The notes under the pieces were generated by a model, which was not told the DNA's origin, did no database searches, and was given only the letters and a program-made list of their open reading frames with translations. This document shows, piece by piece, positions 46,201 to 57,900 of a DNA stretch of 64,000 nt. The DNA lies in assembly GCF_020536995.1 (NCBI RefSeq), contig NC_068357.1, positions 60,000,123-60,064,122 of the forward strand, read 5' to 3'. Numbering within the stretch: the stretch's first letter is position 1; every line of letters starts with the position of its first letter. The position numbers and the translations under genes are program-made. This DNA comes from Dreissena polymorpha (taxonomy: Eukaryota > Mollusca > Bivalvia > Myida > Dreissenidae).

Positions 46201-49200
46201 ATACGGAGATAGTTGGCCATATCTCTAGAAATGAATGCCGATGAAGAAACGTCTGGAAAATTCCCTCGTGCACTTCGTGCCGACGGGCGTCGAATTTTCA
46301 AGACTCGGGACATGCAACAAAAGGCGGGAATTTCGTGATGACGCGCGTTAAATATTCAAGACGTCTAGTCCGTACATGGTGTATTGTTATGTTTACGGTA
46401 TTGTGAATGAGGGCCATCTGGCGCACGTGATACAAATAGTTTTTAATACGAGTCTTTTTCAGCAGCTGTTAACAAGCTTTGCAACGTTGTCACGTCATGA
46501 ACTGAAATGAATTTTATTGATATTGACTGTCGTTTAAACGTTTACAGTTTTTGTAAACGTTTTTGACCAAAACACGAAACGCGACCGTTAAAACGTGATA
46601 CCCTTTATGTACAGTATATTGCTTGATATAACTTTGGACGAATTCTGATAAATTTTCTCAGTTGTTTAGTTTGGTGCACTTACTGGTATTTCAATACTAT
46701 GTATTCTGCCCTGCCAAAGGCGGAGGAATATAGTTTTGGCGTTGTCCACCTGTTCGTCAGTCTTTCAGTCCATCTGTAACAAACTTTTTACGACTGTATC
46801 TCAGATACTATGGAAGATGTTAACATGAAACTTCATAGGTTTATAAATGTGAATGAGATGAAGGCGGTGGATATCAATTCAACATGTGCTTGTTTATTTA
46901 CATTTAAACACAGTTCTGTTCTCCAACACACTAATCAGAGTATGGGAGGACAGACTGACCCTTGGATCAATGTGATTAATTTACTTTTGGGATTTAATCT
47001 TCCACCCTTGAGCAAAGTGTGTCTTTGTAAAGAGACGCACAGGAGTTGTTTTGTGTAGGCAATAAATTGTATGCACAAACTGGTGTCTAAAATCTCCAAT
47101 ACTGGGATGTAAAATTCGACCAAAGATTATTTTACTAGAATCATTGTGCAAATCCGTTGCCCCGTAAAAAGTGCTTTAACCCTTTCCCCCTATGAAGCAA
47201 AGTGAAAATTGCTATGTGCAAACAGCATAAGACCAGAATAGCCTTCAAATAAATCGCAGTCTGTTCAGGTTTTATGCTGTTTGCTGCTCATCAGAAAAGT
47301 ATTAAATACAACTTTCTAAGGGACTACACATGCGTCAAAATATGTATCTAAGTGGTAAAGGGTTAAACACGTATCTAAGTGGTAAAGGGTTAAACACGTA
47401 TCTAAGTGGTAAAGGGTTAAACACGTATCTAAGAGGTAAAGGGTTAAACACGTATCTAAGTGGTAAAGGGTTAAACACGTATCTTAGTGGTGAAGGGTTA
47501 AACAGGTATCTAAGTGGTAAAGGGTTAAACACGTATCTAAGTGGTAAAGAGTTAAACACGTATCTAAGTGGTAAAGGGTTAAACACGTATCTAAGTGGTA
47601 AAGGGTTAAACACGTATCTAAGTGGTAAAGGGTTAAACACGTATCTAAGTGGTAAAGGGTTAAACACGTATCTAAGTGGAAAAGGGTTAAATACGTATCT
47701 AAGTGGTAAAGGGTTAAATACGTATCTAAGTGGTAAAGGGTTAAATACGTATCTAAGTGGTAAAGGGTTAAACATGTATCTAAGTGGTAAAGGGTTAAAT
47801 ACGTATCTAAGTGGTAAAGGGTTAAACAGGTATCTAAGTGGTAAAGGGTTAAACACGTATCTAAGTGGTAAAAGGTAACATACATATCTAAGTGGTAAAG
47901 GGTTAAACACGTATCTAAGTGGTAAAGGGTTAAATACGTATCTAAGTGGTTAAGGGTTATATCTTGTATATGAGCCTCGCTCATGAAATGGGGTTTAATT
48001 TATGTGCAAAAAGTGTTGTCCAAGATAAGCTTGTGCACTTCGGTGTACACACGGGCTTATCAGGGAAGACACTTTGCTTTTATGGTATTTTTTGTTTGAA
48101 GAAAGTCAGTTCTAAACCAAATCCATTCAAGGTGGAAAGTGTCGTACCTGATTAGCTTGTGCAGATACTTTTCCTCAGCCCTAAATCAATAGGTACATAA
48201 GCATGCAGTTTTAATTCATAAGCTATGTATCATAATTTCCAGGTACAATTCTACTGATCCCAACCATTCCAAATTAAACAACGAGCGACTGCTGAAAGCA
48301 GACTTTCATGGGTGTCTGGTCGTTGTTAGAAAGACAAAGTGCCCTTCGCTACTTGGATTGGCTGGTATCGTTCTCATGGAGACGAAAAATATGGTGAAAA
48401 TCATTGCAAAGGACAACAAAATAAAGTGTAAGTGTTTGAGCATAACAGTTAAAAGGTACAATAAAGAGTACTGCTTTGAAAACAATTGATTTTTAGCTGG
48501 AGTAGACTTTGGTATCTGTAGTATTCATTGTACTTAAAAAACATTGATTTTTGTATGATTGGATTTTTCCCCCCATTTCAAACAGTCTTTCAATCTTATC
48601 ACAGTGATCAGTAAACCTCACACTTTTCCACTTTAAACCTTTGCATGCTAGGAAATTTGTCGTCTGCTAAAATGTTGTCTGCTGAATTTCTAAAATTAGC
48701 ATTTTCATAGATTTTTTTTCCAAAGAATACTATCAGAATAGCAAACATTTAGGATCCTGATGAGACACCACGTTCTGTGGTGTCTCATCTGGATCCAAAC
48801 TGTTTGCAAAGGCCTTTAAAATTCGGTTCCAGCGCAGAAAGGGTTAAGCTGGTATATTAAGTGCACAAGCTTGTGTCAGTAACTGACTGCAGTTATTGAA
48901 TTAGATATACCGAAAAAATGACCGTATAAATTTTTCATGATCCATTCCAACAAAAATTATGTAGCCAGACTGGAAATTGAACCTGCAATCTTGGGATTTT
49001 TAGCCCCTAGCTAACTGGCCCATATTGCAAAAAATATAAGTTTTGGCAAGATCAGAGGGTTATCTGTGGGTAGCAAGAATGGACCTTGCTATTATGTTTT
49101 TGCCAGGCTGATTATAGAATGTATTAGCCTCTTTCTGCGAAAAATAGGCTTAATGCATATGTGTGAAGTGGCATCCCAGATTAGCCTGTGCAGTCTACAG

Positions 49201-49551
49201 AGCTTTATCAGGGAAGACACTTTCCACCTAAACTGTATTTCAGTTTAGAAGAAATTCCTTAAACGAAAAATTTCATAAAAGTGGAAAGTGTCATCCCTGA
49301 TTTGTCTGTTTGGACTGCACAGGCTTATCTGGAATGACACTTTATGCTCATGCATTAAGCCCAGTTTTCCCTGAACAAAGCTGATATGATGAACCTGTTT
49401 TTGTTTAATTTCAGGTATACCAAAAGCAAGCTGCATGTTTTCATTTCAACTGGACGGGTTTCTGTTCACCATTCATGGCAACCAGTTCTGTGTCAGTGCT
49501 GCCCAGAGGACAAAACGGAAATTCAAACAAAAAGCTACAGTAGAACTGTGA
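40145..49551 (+). CDS. POP4: POP4 / RPP29, ribonuclease P/MRP protein subunit p29 (five exons)
   Basis: This gene encodes the Rpp29 subunit of nuclear RNase P and RNase MRP, which helps cleave tRNA 5' leaders and pre-rRNA. Coding exons are 40145-40201, 41915-42123, 43761-43829, 48243-48427 and 49415-49551. All introns are GT-AG, all phases fit, and the product is 218 aa (human 220). The diagnostic C-terminal Sm-like fold reads LLKADFHGCLVVVRKTKCPS, then LLGLAGIVLMETKNMVKII, IPKASCMF and a basic tail KRKFKQKATVEL before the stop. The weaker N-terminal half is still alignable (RNRLSVNDRRKLNIFELKAE; LPLHRLWQDY). The introns are loaded with repeats. The gene is convergent with TCAIM, with a 2.2-kb gap. 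It looks intact. Confidence 0.95.
40264..41041 (+). repeat. Dispersed repeat with about 140-bp tandem core in POP4 intron 1
   Basis: It starts near TTTGTCACAGACGTGACGAA. Its units contain GTGACCTAGTTTTTGACC and AAGTTTGGTGAAGATCGG, and it ends CCCAACTTCGTGTGTGGGTA in a short hairpin. About four units. Confidence 0.8.
41208..41636 (+). repeat. Hairpin-ended TGACCT repeat, copy 2 (short core)
   Basis: It has the same ends as 36028-36852 but only about two core units, plus a G-run near the 3' end. Confidence 0.8.
41915..42123 (+). CDS. POP4: POP4 coding exon 2
   Basis: This 209-bp exon runs from a TTTTCAAAAG acceptor to a GTAAAT donor and encodes KKPIREYLTDSLPARYTGFE through RRKLNIFELKAEGL. It is rich in Lys/Arg, as in Rpp29 N-termini. 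Confidence 0.92.
42700..43745. repeat. 81-bp minisatellite in POP4 intron 2
   Basis: About 12-13 tandem units of 81 bp, each with TGTCAGACCAACGGTTTTCT and GTTCTCTTAACTCTTTGGTC. Units are stop-free in more than one frame, giving long but meaningless open frames on both strands. The array stops only some 15 bases before the exon 3 acceptor, so it supplies part of the 3' splice region. Confidence 0.93.
43761..43829 (+). CDS. POP4: POP4 coding exon 3
   Basis: This 69-bp exon encodes RFEDYLPLHRLWQDYMRSIL, then DLSR. LPLH.LW..Y matches the human LPLHELWKQYI. Arg codons are split at both ends. Confidence 0.93.
44455..45345 (-). repeat. Dispersed repeat with about 160-bp tandem core in POP4 intron 3
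   Basis: A CCCGTATAAAATACGGG palindrome and a (GGCGGGC)n tract lead into about six units with ACTTTGTCCGGACTCTAATT and TTCACCAAACTTGGTCAG. The words are reverse complements of those in the 40264-41041 family, so it is a related element in the opposite orientation. Confidence 0.8.
45809..46605. mobile_element. TIR element of about 800 bp (AAGGGTATCACGTTT ends)
   Basis: AAGGGTATCACGTTTA at the left is complementary to TAAAACGTGATACCCTT at the right. The interior includes a GC-richer stretch (46250-46380) without a recognisable frame. Possible TA target. Superfamily not determined. Confidence 0.75.
47180..47360. mobile_element. TTAACCCT MITE whose 3' end grades into a minisatellite
   Basis: TTAA at 47176-47179 is followed by CCCTTTCCCCCTATGAAGCA, with the body word CGCAGTCTGTTCAGGTTTTA. 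The other family copy (52358-52567) ends with a comparable AAAGTG...GGGTTAA terminus. Here the terminus is directly continued by the 27-bp array. Confidence 0.75.
47338..47960. repeat. 27-bp minisatellite in POP4 intron 3
   Basis: About 23 tandem units of CTAAGTGGTAAAGGGTTAAA plus CACGTAT, very uniform. The unit is a multiple of three and free of stops in several frames, hence long repetitive open frames (LSGKGLNTY nonapeptides on the plus strand). Not a gene. Confidence 0.95.
47965..48175. mobile_element. Partial GTTTAATGCATG-type MITE
   Basis: It shares AAGTGTTGTC...GATAAGCTTGTGCA and GGAAAGTGTCGT words with the fuller copies at 49110-49375 and 52757-53015. The right end is missing or diverged. 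Confidence 0.55.
48243..48427 (+). CDS. POP4: POP4 coding exon 4
   Basis: This 185-bp exon carries most of the Sm-like fold: LLKADFHGCLVVVRKTKCPS, LLGLAGIVLMETKNMVKIIA. ATTTCCAG acceptor, GTAAGT donor. Confidence 0.95.
48643..48847 (-). mobile_element. TTAA-type stem-loop MITE in POP4 intron 4
   Basis: It is a reverse-orientation copy of the family at 14102 and 21361, here flanked by TTAA on both sides. The central stem is GATGAGACACCACGTTCTGT and its complement. Confidence 0.85.
49110..49375. mobile_element. Dispersed MITE (TTTAATGCAT...ATTAAGCCC ends)
   Basis: AAAAATAGGCTTAATGCATA at the left and GCATTAAGCCCAGTTTTCCC at the right are complementary. The interior pairs CCCAGATTAGCCTGTGCAGT with AGGCTTATCTGGAATGACAC, so the whole element can fold as a long hairpin. 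Confidence 0.8.
49415..49551 (+). CDS. POP4: POP4 last coding exon and stop
   Basis: ATTTCAG acceptor. It encodes IPKASCMFSFQLDGFLFTIH, then GNQFCVSAAQRTKRKFKQKA and TVEL to TGA at 49549-49551, matching the human C-terminus closely (IPKLNCVF...SSERSAKKFKAKGTIDL). Confidence 0.94.
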
Positions 49552-49689
49552 TAGATAAATTAATTGTGGACAGTACAAACTTAGAAGACTTACAAATGTG
49601 TTCAATTAAAATTGTTTTTTGGTTTCCAGATTGTGTTAAAATATATAAATTATGAAATGATGTTTAAGCTTTGTTTTTGATTTCACTTT

Positions 49690-49870
49690 TAACATATTTT
49701 AGCTTGATTGCATTGAAAGCCTAGGGCTTATTGAAACGCTATTGAGTCTGTTTCCAGGGAAGAACCAGTACAAGGTGTCTTCAAGAGAGACCTAAAGAAC
49801 GTTCCCATAGTGGGGATTGCATCTGTGACCTTCCAGTTGCTAAGCACACACCTTATCCAATACGTCATGT
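49690..49870 (-). mobile_element. tRNA-derived SINE, second copy
   Basis: It is the same family and orientation as 32335-32505 (shared AAAGCCTAGGGCTTA-like and AGAACCAGTACAAGGTGTCT words), but its B-box is decayed. Confidence 0.65.
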
Positions 49871-50167
49871 TGTGGTTTTCACAGTACTAATTTTGACATA
49901 CAGCGAGTTAACCAGTACTTACATTTAGAAATAAATCTCTGACAAAAATCTATTACTTGATCGAGTGAATTGATTTGGGTAGGGGGCTGCAAAAATATTT
50001 GCTGAAATTAGAATGAAACAAATCCATCAAGTTCTGTTCATAACCACCACTAGCCAGATTTACTGGTGTAAAATAATGAATTTCTAACCCATGCACGCAA
50101 AAATGCCCCTTTATTTAAATAAAATATGAATTTACCGGTAATAAAATCACAATATTTAAATGTATTT

Positions 50168-51515
50168 ATAACTAGAAATGGCGCGGCAGAGGCCGACGCG
50201 TATCCCCACGCCGAATGTTTGACCTAGGTGTGCCCCAGGGTTGGTAATGGGGCCATGCATAGCTGAGATTGACCGTATTGTCATAAGAGAAGTTCATCAT
50301 CAATTAGAAGTGAATTGGTGTAGAAATGAAGAAGTTATAGTAAAAGGCAATTTTGGGTGGGTGTGACATATGTGGGCAGGGCGCCCCAGGGTTGGTAATT
50401 GTGCCATGCATAGTTGAGATTGACCGTATTGTCATAAGAGAAGTTCAGTATCAATTTGAAGTGAATCGGTGTAGAAATGAAGAAATTATAGTAAAAGGCA
50501 ATTTTGGGCGGGTGTGGTCTATGTGGGCGGGGCCCCAGGGTTGGTAATGGGGCCATGCATAGTTGAGATTGACCGTATTGTCATAAGAGAGGTTCAGTAT
50601 CAATTTGAAGTGAATCGGTGTAGAAATGAAGAAATTATAGTAAAAGGCAATTTTGGGTGGGTGTGGTCTATGTGGGCGGGGCGCCCCAGGGTTGGTAATG
50701 GGACCATGCATAGTTGAGATTGACTGTATTGTCATAAGAGAAGTTCAATATCAATTTGAAGTGAATCGGTGTAGAAATGAAGAAATTATAGTAAAGGCAA
50801 TTTTGGGTGGGTGTGGTCTATGTGGGCGGGGCCCCAGGGTTGGTTATGGGGCCATGCATAGTTGAGATTGACCCTAATGTCATAAGAGAAGTTCAGTATC
50901 AATTTGAAGTGAATCTGTGTAGAAATGAAAAAATTATAGTAAATGGAATTTTTTGGTGGGTGTGGCCTATGTGGGCGGGCGCCCCAGGGTTGGGATTGGG
51001 GCCATGCATAGTTGAGATTGACCCTAATGTCATAACAAAAGTTCAGTATCAATTTGAAGTGAATCCGTGTAGAAATGAAAAAATTATAGTAAATGGAAAT
51101 TTTTGGTGGGTGTGGCCTATGTGGGCGGGGCGCCCCAGGGTTGGGAATGGGGCCATGCATGGTTGAGATTGACCGTATTGTCATAAGAGAGGTCCAGTAT
51201 CAATTTGAAGTGAATCGGTGTAGAAATAAAGAAGTAAATGTAAAATAACCTAAAAAAATGAGTGAAAATTTCTGACGCGGCCCCACCCCAACCGCTATAA
51301 CTTTTGACCCAGGGGTCAGATCAAAATTCCAAATAGTGCAGGGTCGCACATATGCTCATAGCTACCATGTGTGTAAGTTTCAAGGTTCTAGTGCTTTTAG
51401 TGTAGGAGGAGATAGTGGCCAGGACGGACGGACGGACAGACGGATGGATGGACGGACGGCGGAGATAACCACAATATCCCCACCTTTTTTTCAAAAAGCG
51501 TGGGGATAAATATGG
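50168..51515 (+). repeat. Dispersed repeat with about 150-bp tandem core between POP4 and TCAIM
   Basis: It starts ACTAGAAATGGCGCGGCAGA and GTATCCCCACGCC. It has about six to seven units with CCAGGGTTGGTAATGGGGCC and TCATAAGAGAAGTTCAGTAT, then a GGAC-rich tail and AAAAGCGTGGGGATAAA, whose TCCCCACGC/GCGTGGGGA ends are complementary. It fills most of the gap between the convergent genes. Confidence 0.85.
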
Positions 51516-51759
51516 CATGAAATACTGTTAATGTGTAAAAGTAAACGATAAAAGATGCACAGTTTGGACATAAGTAATATGACGAGATAACAACGGTTAC
51601 ATTACAAGAACCAACAATTTCAGGGCACTGATTCATTTTACGCATATAAAATGTGGTTACTGGGGTATATATAATTTTCAACCTGGTTTTTAGTGCCGGT
51701 TTCTAATACCAGAATTCTGCCCATTGACTAGATGCACAGACCATATTCCCAAATATTGT

Positions 51760-51994
51760 TTATTCCACCCAATTCCAAGGAATCGTCAATTCTCCATCCT
51801 TCATTAATGTGTAATATGTCGACACTTTGAGCTTCGTGCCTTGCAGTAAAGGGTTCAGCTGTCTTTGACTGTCCAGTAAGCGTTGGCAGCATTCTGTCAT
51901 TTGTTTCGGAGTTATTGCATCATCGCGGCTGATTTCTGAGACGTTAAGTTGCCCTCTGCATTGGTCAAGAATTTGATTCATGTAGAAGGTATGA
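51760..51994 (-). CDS. TCAIM: TCAIM last exon and stop
   Basis: TAATTTCAG acceptor. It encodes FYMNQILDQCRGQLNVSEIS through ECCQRLLD and ends TIPWNWVE-stop at 51760. An AATAAA hexamer overlaps the stop (minus strand, 51764-51759) and may or may not be the poly(A) signal. Confidence 0.9.
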
Positions 51995-54900
51995 CTGAAA
52001 TTAGAAGGAAAAAAAGAGAATTCTTTTGAATCTATATATTTCTATGATTGTCAAGCGTTTTGTCTCACTTAAAAAACTATTTTAGTCGTATCAAACAACA
52101 TTCTTTGATTATGTCTTTAAGAAATGCACATGTATATTTAATATGATATGTGTGCAAGATGTTAAAATTTTATTGTTATTACACTATTATCTAAAAAACA
52201 AACAAATTCGATTCATTTTGCTTAATGATTGTTTGTTAGACACTTAAATCCACCCAAATTAATGTCCAATCAATAACAATTCTTACTGTCAGAGTATTTT
52301 GGATTGTAAAGTAACCTGTTGTGAGCCTTAACTATGGAAGACTACAAAATGCCTTAACCCTCTCTCGCTCAGAAGGAAAGTGAAAATGGCTATATGAAAC
52401 CAGCATAAAACCAGAACAGCCTGCGAGTAACTCGCAGTCTGTTCAGATTAAATGGTGTTTTATGCTCATCAGTATTTAAGGGTTGAAAATGAATCATGGT
52501 CTTCAATTTAATTTGATTTTCTAAGGGACCATTAACGCACCAAAGTGGGTTTATGAGAGGTTATGGGTTAAAACTGAAACTCACAATTTGGCATCTATGA
52601 GGAAGGTGGCGGCCTGATCCTTGTTCTCGGCTATGAATTTCAACATTAAGGAGCCAGGAATGGAGGCAGGAATGAGGAACTGTCCCTCATTGGACAGGGC
52701 AAGGGGGCCTGACTCACTGCAATCAATGGGAACACTGATACAATCAACACTATTTGAATCGCGTTCTGAGAAAACTGGGTTTAATGCATGCGCGTAAAGT
52801 GTTGTCGCAGATAAGCCTGTGGAGTCCGCACAGGGGCGACACTTTTCGCCTTTACTGGACTTACATGTAGAAGAGACTTCCTCTAAACGAAAAATACCAT
52901 AAAAGCGGAAAGTGTCGTCCCTGAATAGCCTGTGCGGACTGCACAGGCTAATCTGGGATGACACTTTACGCACATTCATTAAGCCCTGTTTTCTCAGAAT
53001 GCGTCTCATTTAAACAAGACTATAATTTTTAGTCCTCAAAAAAGGGCTTGAAAGTAAACAAGAGGGCCTGGAAGGCCCAAAGTCGCTCACCTGAGATTCA
53101 ATGGAACTGACCTGTTCTGTGCAGCCCAAGATGTCATAAGAACAAAATGTTCTTACTTACTTTCATGACTAGTGAACACCCTGGCAGCCACATTATTCAA
53201 CAGACAAGAACCATTTTCATACACGCCCAAGATATCATTTAAACAAATATATTCTGACAAAGTTTCATGAAGATTCATGAAGCCATATAAGGAAAAATGC
53301 CCAGCCACCTGGTGGCTATGTTTTTCAAGCAACTGGAACCATTTTCAAACTTGTCCAAGATATCATTGGGACAAATCTTATGACAATGTTTCATGATGAT
53401 CAGACAAAAAATATAGTTTCTAGAGTATAAACAAGGTTTTACTATAGTTATTTAAGGAAAAATGCCACGCCCCCTTGGCGGCCATGTTTTTCCACCAACC
53501 GGAACCATTTTCGAACTCGTCTAAGATATCATTGGGACAATTCGTCTTACCAAGTTTCATGAAGATCGGAAAATAAATGTGGCCTCTAGAGTGTTAACAA
53601 GGTTTTACTATAGCCATATTAGGAACAAGAGATGTGTTCGTCAGAAACACAATGCCCCCTATTGCGCCGCTTTGAAATATTTATTTTTTTTACCTTTGAC
53701 CTTGAAGGATGACCTTGACCTTGAACTACCACCACTCAAAAATGTGCAGTTTCATGAGGACGCCACTATGATTAAAACAAAACATTTTGACCTTTGACCT
53801 TGAAGGATGACCTTGACCTTGAACTTCCACCACTCAAAATGTGAAGCTTCATGAGAACGCCGCTTTGAAATTCTTATTAGAGCCAACACTTTGATTAAAG
53901 TTATGAGCATTTTACCATGCTAAATCCTTGAAATGCACTAAGGGACCCCGTGACCTAGTTTTTGATCAGGCATGACCCATATCGCACTCGACCTAGATAT
54001 TGTCTAGATACAACTTCTAACCAAGTTTGGTAAAGATCGGATGAAAAGTATTTGAAATAGAGAGCAGACACGAAAAGTGTGACACACAGACAGACAGACT
54101 GACAGACAGACTGACAGACGGACAGTGCGAAAACTATATACCGTAATAACTCTATGTTTTCGGACACTCTAAGTTTTCGGACACCCCCTTTTTTAGCAAA
54201 AATAATTATTTTTCATGACTTAATTTTCGGACACACGATTTTTCGTCCATTATTTATGTCTCTAAGTTTTCGGACAGAATATTTTACAGCGCTATTTTAC
54301 CAAATTTCGGTCCTGTTTTCGATATATAATTACACTTTGATCATGGGGTTTTACAACCAGATTAACATCATAAAACATGGAAGGTGCATGCCTGAGGGCA
54401 ACGGACCATTACATTGCGTTATAAGGTAAATAACCTTGTAAACCGGTATTAAACAATGGTTTCGCCCGATAGCATAAGCATTATGACACTTACCAGGGGC
54501 AGTACCGATTAACAGTTTAATTATCTACCGCAATGGTCCTACCCCTTCTAAGTAAAATAACTGTGACAAATACAAAAAACGCTTCAAAGTGTGATGCACC
54601 CTATTGCAAGTTTAACGAACAATGGAAGGTGTTAGAAAACAACTACCGGTATCTGAAATGAACTAACAAATAATTCATAGTTTGCTTTTTTGCGTTAATT
54701 ACATGTTCATACTAGCGAGTATCGGTACGTCACATTCTCATCTTTGAACTCGTGCGTCAAAGTACAACCTTGTAGTAACTTTCTGTCAAATAAATTAAGC
54801 ATTTAAAATTATCTCAAATGCAGTGCAAATATATATAACTGTAATTTATACTATACGGCATGGTATTTTACAAGCGCATGCGATTACCGGTAGTAGTTGA

Positions 54901-57900
54901 TACAATTGACGCTATTTTCGGACACTTCAATTTTCGACTCTAAGTTTTCGGACACCTGCATTTTGTGAATATTTTTCGTATCTATGTTTTCGGACACGAA
55001 AAAAATTAATTATTTTTAAGTGTCCGAAAACATAGAGTAATTACGGTACCCCCTTTTCTTCAAAAGGGGGCATAAAAATGCCCCCCCCCCTGGTGGCCAT
55101 GTTTTTCAACCAACCGGCATCATTTTTTAACTCCTCCAAGATATTATTGGGATGAATCTTTTGACCATGTTTCATGAAGATCCAACAATAAATGTGGCCT
55201 CTAGAGTGTTAACAAGATTTTACTATAGTCATATATAGCCATATGAAGAAAAATGCCCTGCCACTTGGCAGCCATGTTTTTCAAGCAAACGTAACCATTT
55301 TGTAACTCATACAAGACATCATTGAGACCAATCTTCTGACCAAATTTCATCAAGATTGGACAATAAATGTGGCCTCTAGAGTTTAAATAAGGCAAATTGT
55401 GATGCCGCACAACACACGACGCACAATGGACAAAAAAGTGATCACAAAAGCTCACCAATAGCACATTGTGCTCAGGTGAGCTAAAAAGCACAAATAAACA
55501 CATTCAGCTACACTCAACAGGACCCAAACAAACTAGTTAACACAAATGATTTACTCATATCCTATGCTGTGGGAATGAAGGAAGTAAATGATTTGTTTAC
55601 ACATAATACATTAAATTTTAAAATAAAATTAATAAAATAAATAAAATTAATAAAATAAAATAAATTAAATTTTAAAATAAAATCCCCAATAAGTAGCATG
55701 GAATCATGTACTTATTAACACTAAGATGAAATTCTATATACATTCTGTCTCCAAATTATTTCACTTATGTCAATGACCTGTGAAATGTATCCAAATAATA
55801 GTGCAACAACCAATCAGGACTTATACTAATCAAAATACCCATTATATGGCTACTTCTTTGATTTTTTGGATTCCTTTCACTCATTTTGACTTATTTGACA
55901 ATGTGTGAAAAGTGCACACAATTTGTAATGTTTCATTATTAATGGTAATGAAATATGTTATGTAGAGCAGTTAACTAATCTAGTCAATGACCAACATAAT
56001 AGCAATGCAATCTGATTAAAAACAGCCTAGGCTAGTGTTGAGTATTGAGCAAATGTAAACAAGTGGTCTTAACAACTTGACCACATGACCAGTATCATGT
56101 GTTAACCACACACGGAAGTCAGGTATGTAACAGACCATAATTCCTCTCCAACTTTAGCCACTTGCCAATATAATGACCAGTGTCAGATGGGCTTGTGATA
56201 TATAGAGAAAACTGCCCCACCCCCTGGCGGCCATGTTTTTCCACCCATCATGACTATTTACGAACTCATCCGAGATATCTATAAAATTTATGTTTAGAAA
56301 AAAATTATGATGATTAGGCAAAAAATGTGACTTCTAGTGTTCACAAGCTTTTTTACTATATAAATATAAGGAAAATGACCCCCCCCCCCTGGCGGCCATG
56401 CTTTTTTACCGATACGAATCATTTTCGAACTCAACCGTCATATCCAGACAACAGGGCCTGAAAGGCCCAAAGTCACTCACCTGAGATAACAAGATGTTAT
56501 AGGGACAAATCTTCTGACCAAGTTTCACGAAGATCGGAAAATAAATGTGGCCTCTAAAGTGTTAACAAGGTTTTACTGTAGCCATATAAGGAAAAATGTA
56601 CCGCCCCCTGGCAGCCATATTTTTTAACCAACCAGTATCATTTTTGAACTCGTCCAAGATATTATCGGGATGAATCTTCTCACCAAGTTTCATGAAGATC
56701 GGACAGTAAATGTGGCCTCTAGAGTGTTAACAAGATTTTACTAAAGCCATATAAGGAAAAATGCCCCACCCCTTGGAAGCCATTTTTTTCAAGCAAACAT
56801 AATTATTTTCGAACTCATCCAAGATATCATTCAGACCAATCTTCTGACCAAATTTCATGGAGATTGGACAATAAATGTGACCTCTAGAGTGTTAACAAGG
56901 TTTTACTATAGCCATTTAAGGAAAATAGCCCCGCCCCCGTGGTGGCCATGTTTTTCAACCAACCGGCATCATTTTTGAACTTGTCCAAGATATTATTGGG
57001 ATGAATCTTCTGACCAAGTTTCATGAAGATCGGACTATAAATGTGGCCTCTAGAGTGTTAACAAGATTTTACTATAGCCTTACAAAGCCATATAAGGAAA
57101 AATGCCCCGCCCCTTTGCGGCCATGTTTTTCAAGCAAACGTAACCATTTTCAAACTCATCCAAGATATCATTGAGACCAATCTTCTGACCAAATTTCATC
57201 AAGATTGGACAATAAATGTGGCCTCTAGAGTGTTAACAAGGTTTTACTATAGCCATATAAGGAAAAATGCCCCGCCCCCTGGCGGCCATGTTTTTCAACC
57301 AACCAGCATCATTTTCGAACTCATCCAAGATATTATTGGGATGAATCTTCTGACCAAGTTTCATGAAGATTGGACAATAAATGTGGCCTCTTGAGTGTTA
57401 ACAAGATTTTACTATAGCCATATTTGGAAAAATGCCCCGCCCCTTTGCTGCCATGTTTTTCAAGCAAAGGTTACCATTTTTGAACTCATCCAAGATTTCA
57501 GTGGGACAAATCTTCTGAGCAAGTTTTATGAAGATCGGAAAATAAATGTGGCCTCTAGAGTGTTAACAAGGTTTTGCTATTATATAGCCATATAAGGAAA
57601 ATGCCCCGCCCCCTGGCGGCCATGTTTTTCAACCAAACGACACCATTTTCGAACTCGTCCAAGATATCATTGGGATGAATCTTCTGACCATGTTTTATGA
57701 GGATCGGAAATAAATGTGGCCTCTAGAGTGTTAACAAGATTTTGCTAAAGCCATATAAGGAAAAATGCCCCGCCCCTTGGAAGCCATGTTTTTCAAGCAA
57801 ACGTAACCATTTTCGAACTCATCCAAGATATCATTGAAACCAATCTTATGATCAAATTTCATGAAGATTGGACAATAAATGTGGCCTCTAGAGAGTGAAC

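Larger units (their letters stand above)
53058..55485. repeat. Outer dispersed repeat with tandem core, interrupted by nested insertions
   Basis: It starts ACAAGAGGGCCTGGAAGGCC, AAAGTCGCTCACCTGAG, and ends GATCACAAAAGCTCACCAAT...CTCAGGTGAGCTAAA, so its ends are partly complementary. Core units of about 165 bp carry GGCGGCCATGTTTTTC and GTGGCCTCTAGAGTGTTAAC. Between 53625 and 55075 a second element is inserted. Confidence 0.8.

Noticed and set aside
47338-47960. CRISPR-like array
   Set aside because: The units are contiguous without unique spacers, and this is an animal genome.
47330-47984. Nonapeptide-repeat proteins of 166-191 aa on both strands
   Set aside because: They are by-products of the 27-bp minisatellite; all units are noncoding intron sequence.
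51397-51681. Plus- and minus-strand frames over the GGAC tract
   Set aside because: They are the tail of a dispersed repeat.
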